The notes beneath the pieces are model-generated. The model was not told where the DNA came from and did no database searches. It saw nothing but the letters and a program-made list of their open reading frames with translations. Of a DNA stretch of 64,000 bases, positions 19,318-27,625 are shown piece after piece (within the stretch, counting starts at the first letter, position 1; each line of letters begins with the position of its first letter). The position numbers and the translations under genes are program-made. This stretch comes from Bradyrhizobium mercantei. GTDB taxonomy: Bacteria; Pseudomonadota; Alphaproteobacteria; Rhizobiales; Xanthobacteraceae. The stretch lies in assembly GCF_001982635.1 (NCBI RefSeq), contig NZ_MKFI01000001.1, forward strand, positions 1,320,891 through 1,384,890, written 5' to 3'.

Positions 19318-19992
19318 TCATTCCCCGTAATGGCGCAGGCGATCGAGGTTGAGGATGGTCACCCCGCCATATTCCAGCCGCAGCAACCCCTCGCGCTCCA
19401 GCCGCTTCAGGCACTGGTTGGCATTCTGCCGGGAGATTCCCGACAGCGCCCCGATCTCCTCCTGGGTGATCTCCAGGTGCAAGGTGAGGTCGGGATAGAG
19501 AATCGGGTTGAACAGCGAGGCGATCGAGCGCGCCAGCCGCGCGGTGGCGTCAAGCGTGCGGCCATATTCGAGCAGCGCGATGAACTGGCCGAGCCGCTCA
19601 TTGAGCGACCCCACCAGGAAGCGGTTGAAGCCGACGCTGTTCTCGAACAGCCAGACGAAGGTCCGGCGATCCATCATCGCCAGTCTTGTATCGCGCAGTG
19701 CGACCACGTCGTAGCGCCGCGGTTCGTTCTTGAGCACGGTCCCCTCGCCGAACCAGGCGCCGGCGGTGAGGCCTGCGAAACTCGCCGCCTTGCCGCCGCG
19801 CGAGACGATGCCCATCCGCGCCAACCCGGTGACGATGCCGGTCCAGTATTGGAAATTGTCGCCGCGCATGAAGATGAATTCGTTGGCGCGGTAGGACTTC
19901 TCGGAAATGCCGGCGCGCGCGATTTCGATTTCTTGCTCGCTCAATTCGCGCGACCAGGCCGCGATGCGCTTCAGGTAATCGGCAGCGATCAT
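19318..19992 (-). CDS. Crp/Fnr-family transcriptional regulator
   Basis: A cyclic-nucleotide-binding-like beta-barrel (about residues 25-130, with SFAGLTAGAWFGEGTVLKN) is followed by a dimer helix and a Crp-type winged helix. The recognition region is LEITQEEIGALSGISRQNANQCLKRLEREGLL. No N-terminal cysteine cluster is seen, so an oxygen-sensing FeS Fnr is unlikely. The ATG at 19992 (224 aa) is chosen; a longer reading to 20109 would cover the AATTGTC palindrome. It diverges from the second LIV locus. Confidence 0.88.
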   Translation of the reverse strand: MIAADYLKRIAAWSRELSEQEIEIARAGISEKSYRANEFIFMRGDNFQYWTGIVTGLARMGIVSRGGKAASFAGLTAGAWFGEGTVLKNEPRRYDVVALRDTRLAMMDRRTFVWLFENSVGFNRFLVGSLNERLGQFIALLEYGRTLDATARLARSIASLFNPILYPDLTLHLEITQEEIGALSGISRQNANQCLKRLEREGLLRLEYGGVTILNLDRLRHYGE

Positions 19993-20381
19993 TCTAGCGA
20001 CGGCATCCCACCCCAAATATTGCACCGCAACAATGCCGTGCACCAAGTCAGACGCCCGCTTCCTGGAATGCCAGCGAAAATTCCTGACCAATTGTCGGGC
20101 ACATGACAATTCAACCTATCGCTTTCTCGTATTCAGAGCCACCTCGCGTAACGCCGCGCGCACGCTCCTTGATGGATCGCTGCGGGCGGACAGCGTGAGT
20201 CCGGGCTTGCAGGCGGGTGCGGCGTTACCGCGCATGACGCAGGCGATCGGGGCGAGCGATGCTCCCGGACGCCGGCCTCATTAGTCGGATGGTCTCCCAT
20301 CGGCGGCCCATGTAAGATCGAGATGTAAGATCGAAGCGAAGATAAAGAGCGCGCAAAGCGCCGGTATCTGGAGGGAACAGG
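19993..20381. promoter_or_regulatory. Divergent regulatory region between Crp/Fnr gene and second LIV locus
   Basis: At 20090-20111 is a perfect inverted repeat AATTGTC-N8-GACAATT, 98 bases before the regulator start and 270 before the ATPase start. At 20310-20334 a 13-base unit ATGTAAGATCGAG is tandemly repeated (second copy differs at the last base). GGAGGG at about 20371-20376 is the ribosome site for the GTG start at 20382. No open frame in this gap looks real. Confidence 0.55.
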
Positions 20382-21203
20382 GTGGCCAACAGTCTCGAGG
20401 TGCGCGGAGTCTCATTGCGCTTTGGCGGCGTCCGCGCGCTGACCGAAGTGAGCTTCGGCGTCAACGAGGGCGAGCTGTTCTCCATCATCGGCCCGAACGG
20501 CGCCGGCAAGACCTCGATCGTCAACTGCATCTCCGGCCGCTACCGGCCGACCGAAGGCCAGCTGTTCTATCGCGGCCAGGACATCACCGGCCTCACCCCG
20601 AACGCGCGGCCTCGCCTGGGCATCGGCCGGACCTTCCAGAACCTCGCGCTGTTCCACCATATGAGCGTGCTCGACAACATCATGGTCGGCCGCCATCACC
20701 TCCTGAAGAACAACTTCATCACGGGATCGCTGTACTGGCTGACCGGCGCGCGCCGCGAGGAGCTGGAGCACCGCCGCAAGGTCGAGGAGATCATCGACTT
20801 CCTCGACCTGCAATCGGTGCGCAAGGCGACCGCCGGCACCCTGCCCTACGGCCTGCGCAAGCGCGTCGAACTCGCCCGCGCGATGGCGCTCGAGCCGCAG
20901 CTGATCCTGCTCGACGAGCCGATGGCCGGCATGAACTTCGAAGAGAAGGAGGACATGGCGCGCTACATCGTCGATCTCAACGAAGAGTTCGGCATGACCG
21001 TGATGATGATCGAACACGACATGGGCGTCGTGATGGACATCTCCCACCGCGTCATGGTGCTCGACTTTGGCCGCAAGATCGCCGAGGGCGATCCGGCCAC
21101 CGTGCTGGCCGATCCCCACGTCAAGCGCGCCTATCTCGGCGAAGAGGACGAGGCGCTGGTCGACCCCGACGACAAGCCGGCGGTGCGGGAGAGCGCGGCA
21201 TGA
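20382..21203 (+). CDS. livG: LIV-type ABC transporter ATP-binding protein (LivG family), second locus
   Basis: A 273-aa ATPase with Walker A IIGPNGAGKTSIVNCISG, the LivG-type signature PYGLRKRVELARAMA, Walker B LILLDEPMAGMNFEE and H-loop MMIEHDMGVVMDISHR. The GTG start is supported by GGAGGG about 6 nt upstream. The acidic C-terminal tail (EEDEALVDPDDKPAVRE) is an extension beyond the core. The stop overlaps the acyl-CoA ligase start in ATGA, which ties transporter and ligase together. Confidence 0.94.
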   Translation: MANSLEVRGVSLRFGGVRALTEVSFGVNEGELFSIIGPNGAGKTSIVNCISGRYRPTEGQLFYRGQDITGLTPNARPRLGIGRTFQNLALFHHMSVLDNIMVGRHHLLKNNFITGSLYWLTGARREELEHRRKVEEIIDFLDLQSVRKATAGTLPYGLRKRVELARAMALEPQLILLDEPMAGMNFEEKEDMARYIVDLNEEFGMTVMMIEHDMGVVMDISHRVMVLDFGRKIAEGDPATVLADPHVKRAYLGEEDEALVDPDDKPAVRESAA

Positions 21204-23128
21204 TGGACTATGCCGGTCGCGCCGCGCAGGCCGACACCTTCCCCAAGATGCTTCGCCTCAACGCGAAGGAGCACGGCAACGAGATCGCGCTGCGCGAGAA
21301 GGATTTCGGGCTGTGGCGCGAATTCACCTGGAGCGACTACCAGAGCCGCACCCATGATTTCGCGCTCGGCATGGTCGAGCTCGGCCTCGGCCGCGGCGAC
21401 GTGATCGGCATCATCGGCGACAACCGGCCGGACTGGGTCGCCGCCGAGATCGCCGGCCACGCGATCGGTGCGATGAGCCTCGGCCTGTACCGCGACGTGC
21501 TGGACGAGGAAGCCGCCTATCTCCTGACCTATGGCGAAGCCAAGCTGGTCTTCGCCGAGGACGAGGAACAGGTCGACAAGCTGCTCGGCTTGGCCGACCG
21601 GGTGCCCAATCTCAAGCACATCGTCTATTCCGACCCGCGCGGCATGCGCAAATACGACGATGCGCGATTGATGGAGGCGAGCAAGCTCACAGCGCTCGGC
21701 CGCGATCGCGCCGCGCGCGAACCCGGGCTGTATGAGCGGCTGGTCGACCAAACCAAGGGCGAAGACATCGCGATCCTCTGCACGACCTCGGGCACGACGG
21801 CCAATCCGAAGCTCGCGATGCTCTCGGCCGGGCGCGTGCTGCGGCACTGCGCGACCTATCTCGCCTTCGATCCGAAGGGGCCGGACGACGAATATGTCTC
21901 GGTGCTGCCGCTGCCCTGGATCATGGAGCAGATCTACGCGCTCGGCAAAGCGCTGCTCTCGCGGATGAAGGTCAACTTCGTCGAAGAGCCCGACACGATG
22001 ATGCACGACTTCCGCGAGATCGCGCCGACCTTCGTGCTGTTTGCGCCGCGGGTCTGGGAATCGATCGCGGCCGACGTCCGCGCCGGCGTGATGGACGCTT
22101 CGCCGTTCAAGCAGCGGCTCTACGATCTCGGCATGAAGGCCGGGCTTGCGGCGCTCGCCGAGGGCAAGCGCTCCGTGCTCGCCGACCAGCTCTTGTTCCG
22201 CGCGTTGCGCGACCGGCTCGGCTTCACGCGGCTGCGCTCGGCGGCGACCGGCGGCGCGGCGCTCGGGCCGGACACCTTCAAGTTCTTCCAGGCGATGGGC
22301 GTACCGCTGCGCACGCTGTACGGCCAGACCGAGCTGCTCGGCGCCTACACGCTGCATCCCGAGGGCAAGGTCGATCCCGACACGACCGGTGTCCCGATGG
22401 CCGACACCATCGAGATCCGCATCGACAATGCCGACGTCAACGGCGTCGGCGAGATCGTGGTGCGGCACCCCAACATGTTCCACGGCTACTACAAGAACCC
22501 CGAAGCGTCAGTCGCCGACATCAAGGACGGCTGGATGCATTCGGGCGACGCCGGCTACTACAACGACAATCGGCAGCTCGTCGTGATCGACCGCATCAAG
22601 GATCTCGCCGAGACCTCGCGCGGCGAACGCTTTTCGCCGCAATATATCGAGAACAAGCTGAAGTTCTCGCCCTATGTCGCCGAAGCCGTCGTGCTCGGCG
22701 CCGGCCGCGACGCGCTCGCCGCGATGATCTGCATCCGCTACTCGATCATCTCGAAATGGGCGGAGAAGAACCGGCTCTCGTTCACGACCTACACCGACCT
22801 GTCCTCGCGGCCCGAGGTCTATGCGCTGTTGAAGAAGGAGGTCGAGACGGTCAACGCCACGCTGCCGCCGGCGCAGCGCATCTCGCGCTTCCTGCTGCTG
22901 TACAAGGAGCTCGACGCCGACGACGGCGAGCTGACGCGAACCCGCAAGGTGCGCCGCGGCGTGATCAACGAGAAATACGCCGACATCATCGACGCGATCT
23001 ACCGCGGCAAGGCCAAGATCCCGGTCGACACCGTGATCCGCTTCCAGGACGGCTCGACGCAGCGCGTCCGCACCACGCTCGAGGTCGTCGATCTCGGCCA
23101 CGCCGCGATCGCGGAGGCCGCGGAATGA
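21200..23128 (+). CDS. AMP-forming acyl-CoA synthetase (FadD15/long-chain type)
   Basis: A 642-aa ANL-superfamily ligase that would adenylate a carboxylic acid and pass it to CoA. Visible are the phosphate loop LCTTSGTTANPKLAML near residue 195, RTLYGQTELLGAYTLH (A5-type), the hinge region SGDAGYYNDNRQLVVIDRIKD and ETSRGERFSPQYIENKL in the C-terminal subdomain. The sequence resembles the long-chain branch rather than PaaK or aromatic ligases, but chain length and substrate are not provable. Its position between LIV genes suggests it activates the acid that the importer brings in. Confidence 0.9.
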   Translation: MMDYAGRAAQADTFPKMLRLNAKEHGNEIALREKDFGLWREFTWSDYQSRTHDFALGMVELGLGRGDVIGIIGDNRPDWVAAEIAGHAIGAMSLGLYRDVLDEEAAYLLTYGEAKLVFAEDEEQVDKLLGLADRVPNLKHIVYSDPRGMRKYDDARLMEASKLTALGRDRAAREPGLYERLVDQTKGEDIAILCTTSGTTANPKLAMLSAGRVLRHCATYLAFDPKGPDDEYVSVLPLPWIMEQIYALGKALLSRMKVNFVEEPDTMMHDFREIAPTFVLFAPRVWESIAADVRAGVMDASPFKQRLYDLGMKAGLAALAEGKRSVLADQLLFRALRDRLGFTRLRSAATGGAALGPDTFKFFQAMGVPLRTLYGQTELLGAYTLHPEGKVDPDTTGVPMADTIEIRIDNADVNGVGEIVVRHPNMFHGYYKNPEASVADIKDGWMHSGDAGYYNDNRQLVVIDRIKDLAETSRGERFSPQYIENKLKFSPYVAEAVVLGAGRDALAAMICIRYSIISKWAEKNRLSFTTYTDLSSRPEVYALLKKEVETVNATLPPAQRISRFLLLYKELDADDGELTRTRKVRRGVINEKYADIIDAIYRGKAKIPVDTVIRFQDGSTQRVRTTLEVVDLGHAAIAEAAE

Positions 23129-23160
23129 TCATTCAATGCGCTCGTTCCGCACATCTGGTC

Positions 23161-23250
23161 GTCATGCGCGGGCTTGACCCGCGCATCCATCTGCTTCGCA
23201 GAGAAGGCCATCCTTTTCGATGGATCGCCGGGTCAAGCCCGGCGATGACG
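23161..23250. repeat. Dispersed palindromic repeat (GTCATGCGCGGGC type, copy 1)
   Basis: Left arm GTCATGCGCGGGCTTGACCC, right arm GGGTCAAGCCCGGCGATGAC, with CATCC and GGATG pairs inside. It lies inside the operon between the ligase and livH genes. The related copy at 26608-26690 is inside the same operon. Confidence 0.85.
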
Positions 23251-23273
23251 AACTGCAAACCTGGTCACACCCC

Positions 23274-24167
23274 ATGAACACCCAGTTCCTGATCCAGCTG
23301 ATCGTCAACGGCCTCGTGGTCGGCACGCTCTACGGCGTGGTCGCGATGTCGTTTGTGCTGATCTACAAGGCGACGCAGGTCGTGAACTTCGCGCAAGGCG
23401 AATTGCTCCTGGTCGGCGCATGGGTATGCTGGGCGCTGCTGACGAAGTATCAGGTGCCGTTCTGGGTCGGCATGCCGATCACGCTGGTGTTCATGTTCAT
23501 CTTCGGCATCGCGATCCAGGTCGTGATCCTGCGTCCGATGATCGGCGAACCGATCATCTCGGTGATCATGGTGACGATCGGCCTCTCCACCGTGTTCCAG
23601 GCCGCGCTGAAGTGGATCTTCGGCGTCAACCCGCAGCCGTTCCCGCGCGTATTCCAGAGCCAGGCGGTCAGCCTGTTCGGACTGCAGATCCAGACCGTCT
23701 ATGTCATGAGCCTCGTGGTGTCGCTCGCCATGATGGTCGGCATGGCCTGGTTCTTCCGCGCTTCCAAATATGGCCTCGCGATGCGCGCCACCGCCTTCAA
23801 CCAGCAGGTCGCGCAGTCGCTCGGCATCTCCGTGAAGAGCGTGTTCGCGATGGCCTGGGCGATCTCGGCCACGGTCTCGGCGGTCGCCGGCGTCGTGGTC
23901 GCCGTGGTCAACGGCGTGTCGTCCGGCCTCTCCGCCTACGGCATCAAGGTGTTTCCGGCTGCGATCCTCGGCGGGCTCGACTCGGTCGGCGGCGCCGTGC
24001 TCGGCGGCATCATCATCGGGCTTCTGGAAAACGTCGCCCAATATGTCGACAGCCAGTATCTGCACTGGGGCAATCTCTACGAGATCGCGCCGTTCTACGT
24101 CCTGATCATCATCCTGATGATCAAGCCGTACGGCCTGTTCGGCACCAAGGACATCGAGCGGGTCTGA
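23274..24167 (+). CDS. livH: LIV-type ABC transporter permease (LivH family), second locus
   Basis: A 297-aa inner-membrane permease starting MNTQFLIQLIVNGLVVGTLY. It contains IYKATQVVNFAQGELLLVGA near residue 30-50, the EAA-like loop SKYGLAMRATAFNQQVAQSLG and GGLDSVGGAVLGGIIIG. The ATG at 23274 is preferred because upstream in-frame codons lie in the palindromic repeat. It is followed after 3 bases by livM. Confidence 0.94.
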   Translation: MNTQFLIQLIVNGLVVGTLYGVVAMSFVLIYKATQVVNFAQGELLLVGAWVCWALLTKYQVPFWVGMPITLVFMFIFGIAIQVVILRPMIGEPIISVIMVTIGLSTVFQAALKWIFGVNPQPFPRVFQSQAVSLFGLQIQTVYVMSLVVSLAMMVGMAWFFRASKYGLAMRATAFNQQVAQSLGISVKSVFAMAWAISATVSAVAGVVVAVVNGVSSGLSAYGIKVFPAAILGGLDSVGGAVLGGIIIGLLENVAQYVDSQYLHWGNLYEIAPFYVLIIILMIKPYGLFGTKDIERV

Positions 24168-24170
24168 TCC

Positions 24171-25244
24171 ATGGCAACGAGCACCCTCATTCCGTCAGGC
24201 GATTTCCGCACCAGCTACGCGGCCGACACCACGATCTTCCCGACCGCGACCAGCCGCAATTTCGCGATTGCCGGCATCGCGCTCGCTTGCTTCGCGCCGA
24301 TGCTGCTGTCGAATTATTTGCTCTCGATCGCGATCCAGATCGGCATCTTCGCGATCGCAGCGCTCGGCCTCAACATCCTGGTCGGCTTCACCGGCCAGAT
24401 CTCGATCGGCCACGCCGCGTTCTTCCTGTTCGGCGCGTTCACCTCGGCCTACATTTCCAACAACGCGCCGATCCCGGTGTTCTTCGCGATTCCGCTTGCC
24501 GGCGTGGTCACCGCGCTGGTCGGCCTGATCTTCGGCGTGCCGGCGGCGCGGCTGAAGGGGCTCTACCTCGTGATCGCGACGCTCGCCGCGCAGTACATCC
24601 TGCTCGACTTCTTCTCGCGCGCCGAATGGTTCTCGGGCGGCTCGGTACCGGCCAGCGCCAATCCGTTCTCGATCTTCGGCTACACCCTGCGCGGCGACCG
24701 GCAGTATTTCTACGTCGTGCTCGCCTACATGGTGGTCAGCTATCTCCTGGTCACCAATCTGATGCGCACCCGCGACGGCCGCGCGCTGGTCGCGATCCGC
24801 GACCACTATCTCTCTGCCGAGATCATGGGCATCAACCTCACCAAGTACCGGACGCTGTCGTTCGGGCTCGCCGCCTTCTTTGCCGGCATCGCGGGCGCGC
24901 TCTACGCGCATTATCAGCTCGTGGTCTCGCAGGAGGGCTTCGGCATCGAGCGCTCGGTGCTGTTCCTCGCGATGGTCATCATCGGCGGCACCGGCTCGGT
25001 GATGGGCACGCTGATGGGCACGGCCTTCGTGGTGCTGCTTCCGGAATCGATGGAATGGCTGAGCGCCTGGCTGAAGGGCGGCGCCATCGACAAGGCGCTG
25101 CAGCTCAACAACAACATCACCTTCCTGCGCGAGATCGCGATCGGCCTGATCATCATCGGCTTCCTGATGTTCGAGCCGGACGGGCTCGCGCATCGCTGGC
25201 GGCAGATCAAGGCCTACTGGAAGCTTTATCCGTTCTCGCACTGA
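24171..25244 (+). CDS. livM: LIV-type ABC transporter permease (LivM family), second locus
   Basis: A 357-aa polytopic protein with a roughly 35-residue polar N-terminal extension before the first helix. LivM landmarks are ALGLNILVGFTGQISIGHAA, the loop MRTRDGRALVAIRDHYLSAE that contacts the ATPases, and GGTGSVMGTLMGTAFVVL. The C-terminal FLMFEPDGLAHRWRQIKAYW ends in the cytoplasm. It is three bases downstream of livH and 51 bases upstream of the binding protein. Confidence 0.94.
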   Translation: MATSTLIPSGDFRTSYAADTTIFPTATSRNFAIAGIALACFAPMLLSNYLLSIAIQIGIFAIAALGLNILVGFTGQISIGHAAFFLFGAFTSAYISNNAPIPVFFAIPLAGVVTALVGLIFGVPAARLKGLYLVIATLAAQYILLDFFSRAEWFSGGSVPASANPFSIFGYTLRGDRQYFYVVLAYMVVSYLLVTNLMRTRDGRALVAIRDHYLSAEIMGINLTKYRTLSFGLAAFFAGIAGALYAHYQLVVSQEGFGIERSVLFLAMVIIGGTGSVMGTLMGTAFVVLLPESMEWLSAWLKGGAIDKALQLNNNITFLREIAIGLIIIGFLMFEPDGLAHRWRQIKAYWKLYPFSH

Positions 25245-25295
25245 CGCATCGGGCAACTCAAATTCGGTTCAACGAATAAGCAGGAGGAAACAAAA

Positions 25296-26579
25296 ATGAC
25301 GATTAGATCCCTTTTGAGCTCGGTCTCGCTTGCGCTGCTGATCGGCAGCGCCGCCGCCACCGCGCAGGCCCAGATCGCCATCGGCCATCTGCAGGACCTC
25401 TCGGGCGGCACCTCCGACGTGGGCACGCCCTATGGCCAGGGCGTTGCCGATACCTTCGCCTGGGTCAACAAGAATGGCGGCGTCGGCGGCAAGCAGCTCA
25501 GCGTCGACAGCAACGACTATGGCTACCAGGTGCCGCGCGCGATCGCGCTGTACAAGAAGTGGTCGGCGCCGGACGGCAAGGTCGCGGCGATCATGGGCTG
25601 GGGCACCGCTGATACCGAGGCGCTGACCGGCTTCCTCGCGCAGGACAAGATCCCCGACATGTCGGGCTCCTATGCCGCCGCGCTGACCGATCCCGAAGGC
25701 ACCAGCGGCAAGGCCAAGCCGGCGCCCTACAATTTCTTCTACGGTCCGAGCTATTCGGACGCGCTGCGCGCCGAGCTGACCTGGGCGGCCGAGGACTGGA
25801 AGGCGAAGGGCAAGCCCGGCAAGCCCAAATTCGTCCACATGGGCGCCAACCATCCCTATCCGAACGCGCCGAAGGCCGCCGGCGAGGCGCTCGCGACCGA
25901 GCTCGGCTTCGAGGTGCTGCCGCCGCTGGTGTTCGCGCTGTCGCCCGGCGACTACTCGGCGCAGTGCCTCAGCTTGAAGAGCGCCGGCGCCAACTACGCC
26001 TATCTGGGCAACACCGCGGCCTCCAACATCTCGGTCATGAAGGCCTGCAAGACCGCCGGCGTCGACGTCCAGTTCCTCAGCAACGTCTGGGGCATGGATG
26101 AGAACGCCGCCAAGACCGCGGGCGACGCCGCCGACGGCGTGATCTTCCCGCTGCGCACAGCGGTCGGCTGGGGCGGCAATGCGCCCGGCATGAAGACGGT
26201 GATGGAGATTTCGAAGATGTCCGATCCGTCGGGCAAGGTCTATCGCCCGGTGCATTACATCGCCGCAGTCTGCAGCGCGCTCTACATGAAGGAAGCGCTG
26301 GATTGGGCCGCCAAGAACGGCGGCGCCACCGGCGAGAACGTCGCCAAGGGCTTCTACCAGAAGAAGGACTGGGTGCCGGCAGGCATGGACGGCGTCTGCA
26401 ATCCCTCGAGCTGGACCGAGAAGGATCATCGCCCGACGACCAAGGTCGATCTCTATCGCGCCAAGGTGTCCGGCGCGACCGATGGTGACATCAACGACCT
26501 GATGGGCAAGGGCACGATCAAGCTCGAGAAGGTGAAGACCGTCGAACTGCCGCGCAAGCCGGAATGGTTTGGCTGGTGA
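25296..26579 (+). CDS. LIV-type ABC transporter periplasmic substrate-binding protein, second locus
   Basis: A 427-aa exported protein. The signal peptide ends near ATAQAQ and the mature part opens IAIGHLQDLSGGTSDVG. A strong ribosome site, AGGAGGAAA, lies 6 nt before the ATG. The Peripla_BP_6 domain shows AIMGWGTADTEALTGFLAQD and NYAYLGNTAASNISVMKACK. The family is often linked to aromatic or aliphatic acids rather than to leucine when a CoA ligase is in the operon; that is context inference. Confidence 0.92.
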   Translation: MTIRSLLSSVSLALLIGSAAATAQAQIAIGHLQDLSGGTSDVGTPYGQGVADTFAWVNKNGGVGGKQLSVDSNDYGYQVPRAIALYKKWSAPDGKVAAIMGWGTADTEALTGFLAQDKIPDMSGSYAAALTDPEGTSGKAKPAPYNFFYGPSYSDALRAELTWAAEDWKAKGKPGKPKFVHMGANHPYPNAPKAAGEALATELGFEVLPPLVFALSPGDYSAQCLSLKSAGANYAYLGNTAASNISVMKACKTAGVDVQFLSNVWGMDENAAKTAGDAADGVIFPLRTAVGWGGNAPGMKTVMEISKMSDPSGKVYRPVHYIAAVCSALYMKEALDWAAKNGGATGENVAKGFYQKKDWVPAGMDGVCNPSSWTEKDHRPTTKVDLYRAKVSGATDGDINDLMGKGTIKLEKVKTVELPRKPEWFGW

Positions 26580-26607
26580 GGTCGTAATCCGACCGAACAC
26601 ACAAATC

Positions 26608-26690
26608 GTCATGCGCGGGCTCGACCCGCGCATCCATCAAGACAAAACGTCTTCCGATCGATGGATTGCCGGGTCAAGCCCGGCAATGAC
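26608..26690. repeat. Dispersed palindromic repeat (GTCATGCGCGGGC type, copy 2)
   Basis: Left arm GTCATGCGCGGGCTCGACCC, right arm GGGTCAAGCCCGGCAATGAC. Closely similar to 23161-23250. It lies between the binding-protein gene and the livF-like gene in the same transcription unit. Confidence 0.85.
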
Positions 26691-26711
26691 ATCGAGGGGT
26701 GAACCAGAGCC

Positions 26712-27551
26712 ATGAACGAAACCCTCGAAGCCACCCGCCCAGGGCCGACGGCCGTCCCGCCGCCGCCGCTGCTCAGCGTCAACAACATCGAGGTCGTCTA
26801 TGACGACGTCATCCTGGTGCTGCGCGGCCTCAGCCTCGAGGTGCCGAAGGGCGCGATCGTGGCGCTGCTCGGCGCCAACGGCGCCGGTAAATCGACCACG
26901 CTGAAGGCGATCTCCGGCCTGCTCAAGACCGAGGACGGCGAGGTCACCCGCGGCGAGATCCTGTTCGAGGGCCAGCGCATCAACGGCATCGATCCGGACA
27001 AGATCGTCCGCCGCGGTATCTTCCAGGTGATGGAAGGCCGCCGCATCGTCGCCGACATGACGTCGCTGGAGAATTTGCGGCTCGGCGCCTTCACGCGGCG
27101 CGACGGCGAGGTTTCCGCCGACATCGACATGGTGTTCAAATATTTCCCGCGCCTGAAGGAACGCACCGGCCTCGCCGGCTATCTTTCGGGCGGCGAGCAG
27201 CAGATGCTCGCGATCGGCCGCGCGCTGATGGCGCGCCCGAAGATGATCCTGATGGACGAACCGTCGATGGGATTGTCGCCGCTCCTCGTCAAGGAAGTGT
27301 TCGCGATCATCAAGGAGATCAACCGCGATCTCGGCGTCACGATCCTCTTGGTGGAGCAGAACGCGCGCGCGGCGCTATCGGTCGCGAGCCACGGCTACAT
27401 CATGGAACAGGGCAAGGTCGTGCTCGACGGCTCCGCCGACGAGCTGCGCGACAACGAGGACGTCAAGGAATTCTACCTCGGCGGCGCCGGCGACCAGCGC
27501 AAGAGCTTCAAGAACCTGAAGAGCTTCAAGCGGCGCAAGCGCTGGCTGTGA
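26712..27551 (+). CDS. livF: LIV-type ABC transporter ATP-binding protein (LivF family), second locus
   Basis: A 279-aa ATPase with a Pro-rich N-terminal extension of about 20 residues. Walker A is LLGANGAGKSTTLKAISG, the signature LSGGEQQMLAIGRAL, Walker B MILMDEPSMGLSPLL and the H/Q region ILLVEQNARAAL. The basic C-terminal tail (QRKSFKNLKSFKRRKRW) is longer than in many LivF proteins. It completes the five-component importer begun at 20382. Confidence 0.94.
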   Translation: MNETLEATRPGPTAVPPPPLLSVNNIEVVYDDVILVLRGLSLEVPKGAIVALLGANGAGKSTTLKAISGLLKTEDGEVTRGEILFEGQRINGIDPDKIVRRGIFQVMEGRRIVADMTSLENLRLGAFTRRDGEVSADIDMVFKYFPRLKERTGLAGYLSGGEQQMLAIGRALMARPKMILMDEPSMGLSPLLVKEVFAIIKEINRDLGVTILLVEQNARAALSVASHGYIMEQGKVVLDGSADELRDNEDVKEFYLGGAGDQRKSFKNLKSFKRRKRWL

Positions 27552-27625
27552 GGCCGTGGCGCGTTTTCGCGCGGAGTTGAGGATCGGTTCGCGTGCAGAG
27601 AACGCATCACACCAGCAAGGCGCCT

